DNA from: Rhodeus uyekii
Lineage: Eukaryota; Chordata; Actinopteri; Cypriniformes; Acheilognathidae
DNA length: 64,000 nt
Reading direction: 5' to 3'
Assembly (NCBI GenBank): GCA_037043235.1
Contig: JAWRVZ010000041.1
Location: forward strand, 3,318,001-3,382,000
Numbering within the stretch: the stretch's first letter is position 1; the number at the start of each line of letters is the position of its first letter. Made by a program: the position numbers and the translations under genes. This document shows positions 11,882-23,134 of this stretch, one piece after another. Under the pieces are notes generated by a model that saw only the letters and a program-made list of their open reading frames with translations, was not told the DNA's origin and ran no database searches.

Positions 11882-14657
11882 GTAAGAGTCATTCATTGAT
11901 TTTCACAAAATAGTCATATTGTCTGAGCCATAGCGCATTGGACTTGTTGACTTGTTTATTTCCCATTAGCTTTGAACATTAATATGAAGAGAAATTCCTG
12001 AATGATCTTTTACTTTCATATGAGTGCATCAGAAGAGCATCTTTGTTGATGCGCTTCATGATATTTTCAGTGTCTTGCATCATAAGTGTTACATTTTTAA
12101 GATGTCTCGTCATGTTAAAATTATATGAATATTTGAAACACAGATCAGCAAAAACAAAAAAAATTAACACTAGACCAATTGGACAAATATGTGGGCAGGA
12201 TTACCGTCTTTAGGTGTGTTGAGTGTTAATTAGCATATACGCTAATACCCTTCTGTTTCATTCTGTTTTGTTCCATCTAGTTGTCCTTTGTACTGTACTG
12301 TGTTGGTCCCATAAAGGCCTTAAAAAGTTACACTCTGCTAGTAAATCAGTTTCTTAATCAGTGACCTGATTAAGAAACTTTTCCTCGGTTTCCAGTACTT
12401 TCTAGTATTTTCACCCACTGAGCCCCTAGCCAAGCGTTTCAAGCTTTGGGCCCTCAGTTGCAATTTTCCTGCTCCCCATTCAGGGAGCATCCTCTTTAGT
12501 CTCCCCTTTTTGAACATCTGCTTTAGTGTTTCATAGGCCCGCTGAGGAACATACTTGTTTCCCAAGTCATCGCTGATACCTGAGGCTCAGCTTCAGGCGG
12601 AAAAGCAAAAGCAAGCCCCTGAAATACTTTGTCATATCTACTCTGCTCCTCACCAAAACATACAAGTTTCTTGTCAGACCAAAAGCTGGTACAAACTACT
12701 AGATGAAAAGAAGGAAAGGGAAGGTTTAGATTACTTGTTCATCCTGCTGCAAGACTAGGTGCACTTTCCATAGTACATTGCAGATATTTGCACGTGTGTA
12801 ACAACTCGATCAGAGTTTATCGGTTAACAGGCTACACTGCCTCCTTGCATTGACTGGAATGTGGGACAGTATATGCTGTGCGCACATGTTCAGAAACAAA
12901 CTCCTAACCTGCAGGAAGTAAATTGACTGTCACACTATAAGCAGCAGTATTGACCCACATGTATTGATGTTTGAGAAGGAAGATGACTGCAGAGACTATC
13001 AAGCTTCACGTGCAGTATTAACGCACACACATAGAAATAAAAAAAAATCTACTTGCTCAAGATTTATTCTCTGAAAGTCTGAAATGTAAATGTCTAAACA
13101 TCTAAATGTACTTCTGTAACTAGAAAAGTTTTTAAACTGACACTAGAGGCTGTCCTTGGCACTAATGGTTTGGTTGTGGGTTGAGAACCGGTTGCACTAG
13201 TAAGAATATAGATGGATAGATGGATGGATGTGAGTGATCGATGGCTAGAGTGACAACAATTTTGTGCAGTACAGACACTTGAATGACACACAAGCGTACA
13301 CACCTCCAAATCCTTTTTCCTGCACCCTTCGACACATTCCATGGGAGATCCAGAGCACCCAGACAGGATATTTCACAGGTATTATCTCTCATTTTCATTC
13401 CAGAGTGGCAAAACGCCACACCAGCAGACCTTGCCACTCTAATTCAGTTTTCAACCTTTCGCTTGTAAATAAATGCACAAGTAAGGATCTTTCTGAAAAT
13501 GAAAGCAGAGATAGAGATCTGCCTCTAGCTAGCCCATATAAGTTGATTTGTTTTCACATTAAATGGAGAAAGCAACAATACCCACCTGAATGTTGCTCAG
13601 AAGTATGTGTGTCTCTTGGAGTAATGGAGAACAATAACTCAATTTTGAACTGCTTATTTATAATAATTTGCCTGTCCCTCACATGACAGTTTGAATTCCC
13701 TGGAATTCAACACAATACAAAAAGTTGTCAAATTATTACAGGCCAAATTGAAATTCTGTGCCTTTTCTAAGCCTTTCCTTCCACGACCCCCCTTAAGGAA
13801 GCTATGTTGTTGAAGGTGTTTGAAAAATTAATTCAGTTTCCTTTTAATATTTAATAGAAGTCATAATGTTAGGTCCTTCTCCTTGTTCTTCACTAGCTTA
13901 TTCTTGTATCTAAGCTGTCAGTGTATTAAGATGGAGAGTTTGAGCTGTCAATCAAATCTCAAACAGGTCCACAGGATCCTCCCCTTGCACTCCGACCTGG
14001 CCCTCTTCACTCATTATCATGGACACCTCAATTCTTCACCTGTTCCTATGAGACCCAACTGCTCTTGGCAAAACATTCGACTTTATACTCCGAAACAAAA
14101 GCACTTACGCCCACCAGGCCCTCCGGGGGCCTTCAGGAGAAGCCCGTTCTTCAATAAAACACCCTGATTATCATGCACATCTATCAGATTTTTTTTCATG
14201 CCTCTTTACCGAAACGCGACAACAGTGTTAAAAGAGAAAGATGAAATATGCTGTGTGTCATTGAGGCATGTGATTTCTCTTTTTAGTCTTGAAGTGAGGA
14301 CATTCTGTAGTGGGAAATGTATGTGACTATGCATTTTAGCACCTCTTCTATGCCTAGTCCACAATTTTGTTATTTTCATTTATTCTATATTATTTTAGTA
14401 TAATATAGTAAAGACTGATGTATCACTTAGGCCAGTTAATTATCTAAGATTTGGCCATTTGGTTTTTGGTATATATATTTTTTGTGTGCGTGTTTTTATG
14501 TTCTGTTCTGTTCATCTTGCTTACCCCTCGAAAGTTTGCAGAGGCCTCCAAGTAGAATTTTAATTAACTTTTTGTTTGTTTTTGTTGTAACGATTCAACG
14601 TGATAAAGGTGCTCTAGGTATCATAAAAACCTTTCCCCTGACTCCCTTTCTTCAAAC
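11882..14657. other. IGSF21 intron, no recognised gene
   Basis: Intronic sequence after the GTAAGAG donor. It includes a short GATG-type tandem (13209-13231). ORFs at 12338-12565 (minus) and 13264-13686 (plus) have no recognisable domains and are treated as chance ORFs. Confidence 0.5.
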
Positions 14658-14658
14658 T

Positions 14659-15257
14659 AAGGGCCCGTCCACACGGAGACGCGCATCACTGTATCCGCAT
14701 ACATTTGTTATCGGATTGGCGTTCCATCCACACGGATCCGGCGTTTTGGGAGACTGAATCCGCTCTCTTTTGATACTGGGTCCTAAAGTAGATAGATCTG
14801 AATCCGACACCCTTGCGGTCTCGTGTGGACGGCCAATCCGTATATTTTTTGTGAACCGATCGGCTGCGTCACACGTAACAGCAACAGTGTTGCCAGATTG
14901 GACTGAAGAATGCACTGAACTAGAACTTAAAACCCGCCCATTTAAAAAAATACCAGCCCAAAGTGCGTAGTCTTATAAATAATGAAAAATGTTGAGCAGT
15001 TTTATGGTCGTTACCAAAAGGTTACTAACAATCTGGCAACACTGAACAGCAACAACAATGCGCATGCTCAAAGTCTTCTTCTCTGTGTATAGTGTATTAA
15101 CTGTGGCAGAATTACAGCGCCCCATACTGCTCTGGCATATATACTACACCGTTCTCAGTTGGTTTTAGTGGTCTCGTGTGGACGCTGATATTTCTTGCGC
15201 CAACACTGTGTTTATGATCAGATAGAAAATGCACCGGCTTCGTGTGGACGTGGCCTA
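14659..15257. repeat. MITE with GTCCACACG-type terminal inverted repeats
   Basis: The left end reads AGGGCCCGTCCACACGG and the right end CGTGTGGACGTGGCCT, imperfect inverted complements. The same core in either orientation recurs inside (about 14728, 14823 and 15176), so the element is a composite of several inverted blocks. It contains CpG-rich patches unlike the surrounding AT-rich intron. I cannot assign its superfamily, and no clear target duplication is visible. Confidence 0.6.
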
Positions 15258-15482
15258 AATCACCAGCCCCAAAGAGCCACAAAACAAGCTCTCTTCAATG
15301 GTCGTTATCAACCTTGCTCCCCTGAATGACCCTAAAGGAGATCTCACCGTATCCCCCCATCACACAGCGCCAGCCATTTGACCCAGAGACTAGAGACAAA
15401 TTTGCAATACACATAAGAACGGACATTGGCTCCATTTTACCCAAAAGTAGTAGTATTAGTAGTATTTTTAGTGTTATGAAAA

Positions 15483-15850
15483 CAGTAATCTCTCTCCACT
15501 TTCGCGGTTCAAGTTCCGTGGCGTCAGTGCATCACGGATTTAAAAAAAATATTAATAGAAAAATAAACATGAAAAAATACTGCCATATCGGCAGCCATAT
15601 TGCGAAAAGCAGTGTTGCTTCATCATGATGCGAGATAAATGGTTCCCCAGGATGCCAGACAAAGAGAGAAACTCTCACAGAGGCTTTGTACACACACATG
15701 GGCACTCAGAGAAGACACATGATTGGTTCCCCGCGCGAGACCGACCAATGAGAGCACGAGTGGAGTGGGAGCCTCTTCGCCTCTCTCAGAAGCAAATGTT
15801 GACGATCCAGCGCCGATATCTGACGATGAGGCGCTTCCCGAACTGATTTA
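15483..15850 (+). mobile_element. pogo/Tigger-like element, truncated
   Basis: The left terminus CAGTAATCTCTCTCCACTTT matches the MITE at 53808-54187, and the two share about 230 bp of interior (for example CCAGGATGCCAGA and GAGGCTTTGTACACAC). The right half differs and lacks the terminal repeat. A stretch ending in TAA at about 15849 reads VDDPAPISDDEALPELI, which may be the last residues of a transposase C-terminus. That would make this a deletion derivative of a longer element. Confidence 0.65.
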
Positions 15851-15880
15851 AAGACCTCATTATACCAGTGCAGTAACACC

Positions 15881-15909
15881 ATCATCATCATCATCATCAT
15901 CATCATCAC
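15881..15909. repeat. (ATC)n microsatellite
   Basis: About ten tandem ATC units. Confidence 0.9.
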
Positions 15910-16005
15910 ATTCATCGAACCGCACAGGTCTGTCATCGCCGTCATTACTGGAGTCTCATTGATGAGTGTAGAGTGTAGAGCGATGAGTCATTGATGAGTG
16001 TAGAG

Positions 16006-16228
16006 CAGTTGTCCCCAACCTTTTTTGTGCCGCGGACCGGTGCCCGCTCAAGATTGTTGGGGGGGGGGGGGGGGGGGGTGCGAGCGCAAGCGCAAGCGCA
16101 GGTGAGACGCTCAAACGTCTCCATAGTCACATCGCCACAGCCGCTTGCAGCAGCTCACGAACCGGTCCGCGAATGCGCTCCGCGGCCCGGTACCATTTCA
16201 TCGATGGACCGGGGGTTGGGGACCACTG
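16006..16228 (+). mobile_element. hAT MITE with perfect 8-bp target duplication
   Basis: The 223-bp element begins CAGTTGTCCCCAACC and ends GGTTGGGGACCACTG, near-perfect terminal inverted repeats of hAT type. The flanks are identical 8-mers, GTGTAGAG, at 15998-16005 and 16229-16236. Subterminal GCGGACCGG / CCGGTCCGC blocks form further inverted pairs. An uninterrupted run of 20 G sits at 16059-16078. It is CpG-rich against the AT-rich surroundings and has no coding capacity. Confidence 0.9.
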
Positions 16229-16236
16229 GTGTAGAG

Positions 16237-16980
16237 CACCATAATACATATCGTATGAGAGAGAGCGAGAGTAAATGTTAATATTAAGGTTGTGTAATTA
16301 AATAGATTTAATTACAATATATTTAAAATATAAATATCAAATAAATATTTTAATATAAATATTAAAATAAAATATACATATTTGAAACATTCTGGGACCT
16401 ACACACACATATACAGAAATTCCAAGGGGGGGCCAATCCTACTCACTGTATCTCTATGCCATATTAACTTGAAACTCCAAATGCATAATATCCAAGTGTA
16501 AGTATGGATTACTGCTTTACTGTCTTCAAATCTTCTTCTTTTTTGTTATCAAAATAAATCACTTTTCATTTCACAATTAATGGTGTACAATATGGATTAT
16601 ACTATTACAATTTTTTTTTTTTTTTTTTTTTTACCATACTTTGACGTACAACCAGCAAAAATTCTCCATGCCATAATAAACATACAAATCGGGTGTGAAA
16701 AACAAAAACTTTCTCCCGGTTAGGTTCGATTGGTCTTTGTGCCAGAAATGGGAAGAACTGATTTGGCCTTAAGAGACCTCTGATGAAGCAAACATTTGCT
16801 CAATCTTTTTAAAGACAAGTTTCCTTCCGGCTACTTTACCTTCAAGTTAACTTTGTTTGGATTCAACGTGGATTCATCAAGAAAAATCCAATGAATGCTT
16901 CAGCACATTTCTAACAAAATCATCAACATTCTCCAGACTCTATTGCATCAGGACTTTTTTTCAATCAAAGTCAATGCAAG
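16237..16980. other. Intron, no recognised feature; T tract at 16611-16632
   Basis: AT-rich intronic sequence with a 22-base T run. No gene or named repeat is seen. Confidence 0.5.
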
Positions 16981-16982
16981 TA

Positions 16983-17937
16983 CAGTAATACCTCGGTTTA
17001 CAAGCGACTTGGTAAATGAGCAAATCGGTGTACGAGCATGAAGGGTCAACTCGGTGTACGAGCATTGTATCGGAGTGCGAGCAAATTTTCCCCCTCACCC
17101 ACGTGCATTTTTGTTTGGAAAGTCCTAACGCTCAGTATCGTCGCGCGCATTTTTACTGGAAATATCCTAATGACAGCCTCTCATAACACAGTCAAGCAGT
17201 TCCAACCCCTTTATCACCCCTTACCTCATTCATTCTCTCAGCCTCACTCTGTTTGGCTGCATCATTCACCACAGTGATACTTTTAGAAGTGATAACATTA
17301 ATTAATTGTGATCGCTATTGTTCACGTATTGAAATGTATATGTGGTTCATGAATTCATTGTCTGTGTGTGTGAGTGGGGGCTGATCACTGACACACCTCA
17401 TATCATCCGTGGACATACACTTCTCATATCATCTGCCTATGTAGTTCACTTCTCTCCACTCCTGTCTTATGTCCGCGTGGGGCTCGCGTCTACCGGAGCT
17501 TGCGGTGCTCTCGCGTGCGCACGCGTCTACCGGAGCTCGCGGTGCTCTCGTGCGTGCGCGTCTACCGGAGTAAATTCACTCATCTGCACTTGAATCTGGG
17601 TTTTGTGTTTTCCCCCTCCTTCTTCTCTCTCGTCTCCTTCACGCCAGCAAACACTGCTCAAAGTGCATTACAGTAAATTGTCAAGTATTTTTAGAGTTTA
17701 ATTGTCAATTATTAATTAGTATTTATATGAGACCTTAATGGTTATAATTTTAACTGTAATTAATAGGGTAAAACAAAAACAAAATATTCAAAATGGGCAT
17801 TTATGATCGTGTGGAACAAATTAATTGATTTTTAGTGTATTCTTATGGGGGGGGGGGGGGTTGTTTTGGTGTACGAGCATTTTGGGTTACGAGCTCGCTC
17901 TTGGAACGAATTAAACTCGTAAACCGAGGTATTACTG
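16983..17937 (+). mobile_element. pogo/Tigger-like non-autonomous element, copy B
   Basis: The 955-bp element starts CAGTAATACCTCGGTTTAC and ends GTAAACCGAGGTATTACTG, with TA on each side (16981-16982 and 17938-17939). Both ends carry repeated GTACGAGCA subterminal motifs. It is the same family as 8337-10199 but lacks the LTR inserts found there. A central region has three diverged tandem units around CGCGTCTACCGGAG (about 17486-17568). No transposase gene is present. Confidence 0.85.
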
Positions 17938-17939
17938 TA

Positions 17940-20001
17940 TCTATTTTGCAGCCTGTAGATGCATTACTATATTGGGCCCCTTTAAGGTGACCTTGAGTCT
18001 TTGATGTTGCTCATAGGTTGTGTGATTAACTGATTGTAATCTTGACATTCTCATCTCTCTTTTTCTCTCTCTTTCTTTATTCTGTATATAATTTTTGCTT
18101 AGTTTAGTTGTATGCTGCCTTTCTGTAGGTTCGTTTATTAAACCATTATTTCCACACATTATTGTCTCTGTGTTCACAAATCAAGTGGCTTAAACATTTT
18201 GTTTTTGCTACATGCTATTACCCTGGTCGTAAAGTATATAGTGGGAAAAAGTTATTCTTTCTTGGCCAGTAAGACAATTTATTTCCTAGAATTGGTAACT
18301 GATTATGCTATCTGTTCATTGGACAAACTGATTAAATAATTGTAATATTCTGCTACAGTCAGTTCTGAAATGAATCCAAATATTTATAAATAATTAAAAT
18401 TCTTTGTATCTTTGAAATTAATTATACATATTTCCCCTTTCAGCTAATTTGCTACATTGTTTTGTTCATCCATCTTTCAGACCCTTTGAAAGTTTGCAGA
18501 GGACCTGAGTGGCATAATAAATCTTTTCAGATATGAAATTTCAACAACCATGCACGTGGCTTTTTAGATATTAAAATCTGACATTGAAAAGCCCACATTG
18601 ATTGACCCCTACCATGACTGTACTCACAACGAATCTCATTCATGCAACAAACATTCATGCAAATCCTTTCATGCATAAATGGTAATGTTGAATGTTGAAC
18701 ACTATAAATTCAGCCTTGGACATATTCTAACATCATACGCCCACAACGGCAACAAGAACAGGCCTCAGCTGAGAAATTCATGGCACATTTTTGTAATTAC
18801 AAAATGTTATATTTCTGGCAGCGAGCGCTCTGTCCCTCTCAGCATACACACACACTTGCACACTCTGCAGAGTGGCAGGACCTGGCTTGGCAAATCCCTC
18901 CTTGCCTCGGTGTGATTTAGTGCTAATCGGCTTTTTATTACTCTCTGATTAACAATCCATCTACATTTTTAGAGCACACAGAGAGAGAGAGAGAGAATAC
19001 AGAGGGGGTGAAAGTGAGAAAGACTGTGAAGGAGCTGGAGTTTCAGTCCCATTGAGGTTATTTTGAAGAACTGAAAAATCAGAGTGAGGCACACTATTGT
19101 GCAACATTACTAGCATTTCAGCAATCCAAAGAGGAAGTTTGCAACAGAGTGGAGAGAATGAGCGAATAAGAGTCAGAGAGTATCAAAAAGAGAAAAGGAG
19201 AGGTGGAGAGCTAAGAGGGTAAGAGAGACAGGAATTGAGAAATATGCTGGCCGGGATTCAGAGACCCAGGCAGTAAAGCTCATCCAGAGAGAGGACACTT
19301 GCAGGGTGGAACGTGAGACCAATGCCAATGTACAAAGCCGGAGCCAAACCTCTCATCCAATCATCACGGTCTGTGCATGTCAAGCAGCCCTGGAAGTAGG
19401 GGGGAAAACACTAACAAAAACAACAATAAAAACTCTAAAAACTGCCAATAGATGAGGTTAAAATTACAGACATCTGTGAGGAGAAATGGCAGAGTGGTTT
19501 TATTTACAGCCACTGTATTGTTGCCATCGCTATGATGGTGAAGGCACTGCAATTAACTCTGCCTGTGTTTCTAGTCATCAAGTCTAAGTGAGCTATCTGA
19601 GGTGCAGGGGGAAAGAAAGCCACGGTGGGGAGGCGTACATGAAAGGAATGCTTATTCGCTTGTGCCTAGAACTCACCCGCTGCCCTCATTCAATATAAAT
19701 GAGCTTGGTTTCAGTCAATCTTGCTGTTTTCTGCTTGTTTTAAAAGGGTCTGAGCAGCAGGACTTTGTCGACCGGTGGCGAGTACATGCAGACAATGTTG
19801 GGATTGTTAAAGGGTCACTCGACTAAAGTTAAGAGAGTGTGGCTGTTTTTTTTTCCACATTTTTTTAAAATGAGATTTTAGCAAATGATGGTCTTAAAAG
19901 CTGAAAGAAGATTTGCAAACAAAGATGGAGCAGAAGTGTTTTGTAACCAAGAAACAGGGCAATATAAATGCACACTTTTTTTATACCTGAGAAAGTAAAA
20001 G
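17940..20001. other. Intron, no recognised gene
   Basis: Contains a short (GA)n tract near 18980-18995 followed by purine-rich sequence to about 19300. The block around 18450-18530 resembles one at 14495-14570. No repeat family is named. Confidence 0.45.
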
Positions 20002-20551
20002 ACACTGCAGTTCAAAGGTTTAGGTACGTTTTTCTTCTTTTTCTATTAAAAAATGGTTCCCAGTAATATTAAGCAGTACAACTATTTTCAACATGATGAT
20101 AGGAAATGTTTCTTGAGCACCAAATCAGCATATTAGAATGATTTCTGGAGGATTATGTGACTGGAAACTGGAGTAATAAAGCTTTGCCATCAATGAATAA
20201 ATTACATTTGAAAATACATTAAAGTCTCCATTTTATTGAAAGTGCTTTTTTCAATACAGATGTTTTTCAAAGCAGTTTGTTTTGGCTGTACAGCAGCTCT
20301 AGAAAAGCAGGCCAATCGATAATATTGATGAATATTAAGTGTCCACTACTAAGCAAGCTAGAGGCGACAGTGGCAAGGAACCCAAACTCCATCAGGTGAC
20401 AGAATGAAGAAAATATAAATCAATTCATTCATTGTAATACTATTTTACAATATACTGTTTTATTTGATCGCAAAATACAGACTTGGTGAGCAGAGGTTTT
20501 TTAGAAACATAAAAAAAATGTTATTGACCCCAAACCTCTGAATGGTAGTGT
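20002..20551 (+). repeat. Cyprinid MITE (CACTxCxxTTCAAA family), near full length
   Basis: The left end ACACTGCAGTTCAAAGGTTT and the right end AAACCTCTGAATGGTAGTGT are inverted copies of one another. The interior has the family's familiar stretches (ATTAAGCAGTACAACTATTT, CATATTAGAATGATTTCTGG, ATTTGATCGCAAAATACAG). I know this as a very abundant repeat in zebrafish and carp relatives. Its superfamily is uncertain from sequence alone. Fragments of the same family lie at 1379-2160, 43360-43440 and 46843-46912. Confidence 0.7.
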
Positions 20552-21479
20552 ATATCTTTAAATAAGGTAATAAATAAAGCTATCTTAAAACATCACATTA
20601 TTTATCAAATAAACTCTTTGACAATTGAGTATAAGTTCAAGATGTGTTTTCTGAAAACAATATCTGATGCAGTTTTACTAAATGCGCTTGCTTGGTTTAG
20701 ATGATTTTTTAAATATATTTCTCTTACAAAACAAGATAAAAAAAAAATACTTTGCAGTCTAGAGCTCAAAATTGGACATCATTATAGTTTTCAAGATGAA
20801 ACTTGGCCCACATTTTCTAATCTATTTTTATGGTTTGCAGGAACAGCCATTTTTACCCAGCCAGTACAGTTAATCTCCTATTTGTTTTATTTTGGGCCCT
20901 GAGAGAGAAAGATGCAAAGAAAAAGAGAGGAACAGAATGAAATGGGTAAAAGCTACAAAAATGGACCACAGGGTCAAGTATTTGTGTACCCTTATCAGCC
21001 ATCGTCAGCAGTCTAGCCCTCTCTGTGGGGGCTCCAGGGACAACAGAAATGGATGGACGGAGTGAGGCATTATGGGAATGTGTTGAGCCAGCAGACAGAC
21101 AACTTTTTCTTTGGCAGTGGCCTCTCTTTTCTTTAGTCTGGTACATTAGTATGACAGCACACCCAGTTTTTTCACTGCAGTCTGTTGTCTTTACAGGACG
21201 CCAGGAAGGAAAATTGTCCTTGATTTTGATCTGCTACCTGCATCTGCAAATCTCAATTTGATTTGCATTGTAATCCGTGTTCAGAATAAAGAATGACGTC
21301 TCTGACTGTTTGGAGAAGACTGTATTAAATAAAACATATCTTTTGTATACCTTATTATTTCCTTTGGAGTTGTGTAGAGATGTGATATTACTTTTCTAAA
21401 CATTTGGATTAAACAATATCAGATTAGTGTCAAGAGTGTAGTTTACTTCAAGGGTAGAACCAAAACTATATCTAGAGCC
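20552..21479. other. Intron, no recognised feature
   Basis: Ordinary intronic sequence. The ORFs on both strands are short and unrelated to anything I recognise. Confidence 0.5.
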
Positions 21480-21866
21480 CATAATATCAAACTCTTGTGC
21501 TACGTATCTGTTATGTGTCTGCCCACTTCCTGTTTCCTCACAATATTCTCCCAGTGTTTTTCCATCCACCTGTCCCGTAATCAATCACCTCGTAAGTCTT
21601 TTCACCTGTGTCTAATCATCCCTTGTGAATATATTCCCTTCTGTTTACCTCTTTCTTCATCCGTCTATATACATGTTTGGATGTGTTGATGATGTTAGCG
21701 TCCATGTCTTTCTTTGTGCTGATCCCGTAGGACTGTTTGTATCCTGTTTTGGACAAGAAGTGCCCTTTTCTTTTGTATTTTAAATTTTCTGTTTTGAATT
21801 CTCGAATTAAAGCGGATTTCCGTTATTCCTTCTTCCGTGCCTTCCTCATCCCCCCGACACATGCCT
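21480..21866 (+). repeat. Dispersed repeat remnant, pyrimidine-rich
   Basis: The order CTTCCTGTTTCC, CACCTGTGTCTAATC, ATATATTCCC, TCCTGTTTTGGACAAG, then a sequence ending AATTAAAGCGG and CCTTCCTCATCCCCCCGAC, resembles the LTR-like end of a common fish retroelement with its own polyadenylation region. The borders are uncertain. Confidence 0.35.
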
Positions 21867-21868
21867 TG

Positions 21869-22309
21869 AAGGGCCAGTCACACAGCCGATCACGCACGAA
21901 TCACTCACAAATCACGCACAGATTGGGTTTGTGCGTGCTTGTGCGTCGAGAAATTGACCAAAGTATTCCACGAACATTCGACACACACCCGACGCATGAA
22001 TCACTGACGGAGCGCGTACAAACACGCACGCTTCGCGAACGTTCCGCGGACGCATACTCGATCCATAAAATACGCACGGCAACTCATGAATAACGCACAC
22101 CAACGCACAGTTGTGTGTCGGAAAAATTTTTAACCGTTCAAAACTCAAAATCACGCACAAACCGCCTTCGACGTACATCCACTTACAATCACTGACGGTC
22201 CACGTTCGTTCCACCGACGAATTACGCATACGACGCACGCTCCGCGCAGAAACGAAAATCTGTGCGTAATTTGTGCGTGATTCATGCGTTTTCTCTGTGA
22301 CTGGCCCTT
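21869..22309. repeat. CGCACG-rich inverted-repeat element (MITE)
   Basis: The outer ends are exact inverted complements, AAGGGCCAGTCACA and TGTGACTGGCCCTT. Inside both ends, CACGCACxA or its complement GTGCGT recurs many times, so each half is built from short repeats of one motif. This is typical of MITEs whose subterminal repeats bind transposase. No clean target duplication can be fixed: the flanks CCTTGA and TCTTGA suggest one but are ambiguous. The ORFs across it are by-products of the repeats. Confidence 0.7.
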
Positions 22310-22539
22310 AACATCTTGAGGGCAGGAGTTGAAAAAACTAAATAACTCCCTGGCAACCACCTAACAACATGATAACTATTTAGAACACCCTAGAATGGGG
22401 GCAAGCACTGCTTAGTTTTGCTATATATTAAAAAATATAGTTTAAATATCTGTACACTGTAAAAAAAGATCATTGTCATCATCATCACGTTTTATAAGAA
22501 AATGTCTTACAGTAAATACACTTTTATCTTTTTTCATAG

Positions 22540-22658
22540 ACTCCCAGAGGTCCGTATCTCAGACAACGGACCTTACGAATGCCATGTAGGAATCTATGAC
22601 CGAGCAACACGGGAGAAGGTCGTTCTGGCATCAGGGAACGTTTTGCTCACGGTCATGT
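22540..22658 (+). CDS. igsf21: IGSF21 internal coding exon (first Ig domain, part 2)
   Basis: This exon continues the first Ig domain of IGSF21. The split Arg codon is completed by the first base, then 39 codons follow, starting LPEVRISDNG and ending ASGNVLLTVM, and one base is left over (phase 1). The motif DNGPYEC is the classic D-x-G-x-Y-x-C of the Ig F strand. Its cysteine (codon 22580-22582) should pair with a B-strand cysteine encoded upstream of the window. The acceptor is a T-rich tract ending CATAG and the donor is GTGAGTA at 22659. The reading frame has no stops and differs only conservatively from the mammalian protein, so the gene looks intact here. I see no later IGSF21 exon (second Ig domain, linker, GPI signal) before 64000, so the next intron exceeds 41 kb. 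Confidence 0.97.
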
Positions 22659-23056
22659 GTGAGTATAAATGCATTACTAGAATGTTCCATGTTGTATTTT
22701 CTCTCCATCAGGTGCGTGGAACAGTGTGTGCTGATTTGAAGTCATCTTCAAATTAGATGAACAAGGATGGAACCGTGTGTTCAGGATTAAGTAGACCATT
22801 ATTTGCTCAACTTTTGGCATTATGTAGTTGGCAGAAATGTTGACTCAAGGGTGGTGTTGCACCCAGAAGCTGAACCCTAATCTTTTGCGTTGTCCTTTAA
22901 CTCGTCGCCTGTGGGTTTGAAGTGCTTTATCCTGTGTTTGTTATTTGGAAGTCAACTGTATATTCTCTGTTAGAGCTTGAGAATGTAGACCAGAATGGGC
23001 TGATCATTACGGCTGACTGTCTCCATGTGATAAGGCACTTTGAATGGGAGGTAGAG

Positions 23057-23058
<2 letters not shown>
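22659..23058. other. IGSF21 intron start, no recognised feature
   Basis: Sequence following the GTGAGTA donor. No gene or repeat is recognised. Confidence 0.5.

Positions 23059-23132
<74 letters not shown>
23059..23132. repeat. (GT)n microsatellite
   Basis: An uninterrupted GT run of 74 bp, about 37 units and so likely highly polymorphic. The minus-strand Thr/His ORFs across it are artefacts. Confidence 0.95.

Positions 23133-23134
<2 letters not shown>

Noticed and set aside
12338..12565. Basic 75-residue minus-strand ORF
   Set aside because: It has no recognisable domain, start context or splice structure and is probably chance.
13264..13686. 140-residue plus-strand ORF in the IGSF21 intron
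   Set aside because: It is long for the region but has no recognisable domain. Its composition resembles translated intron, and no splice sites frame it as an IGSF21 exon.
16059..16078. Assembly gap or sequencing artefact at the G run
   Set aside because: The run lies inside a well-bounded hAT element, so a real homopolymer is more likely, although its exact length may be unreliable.
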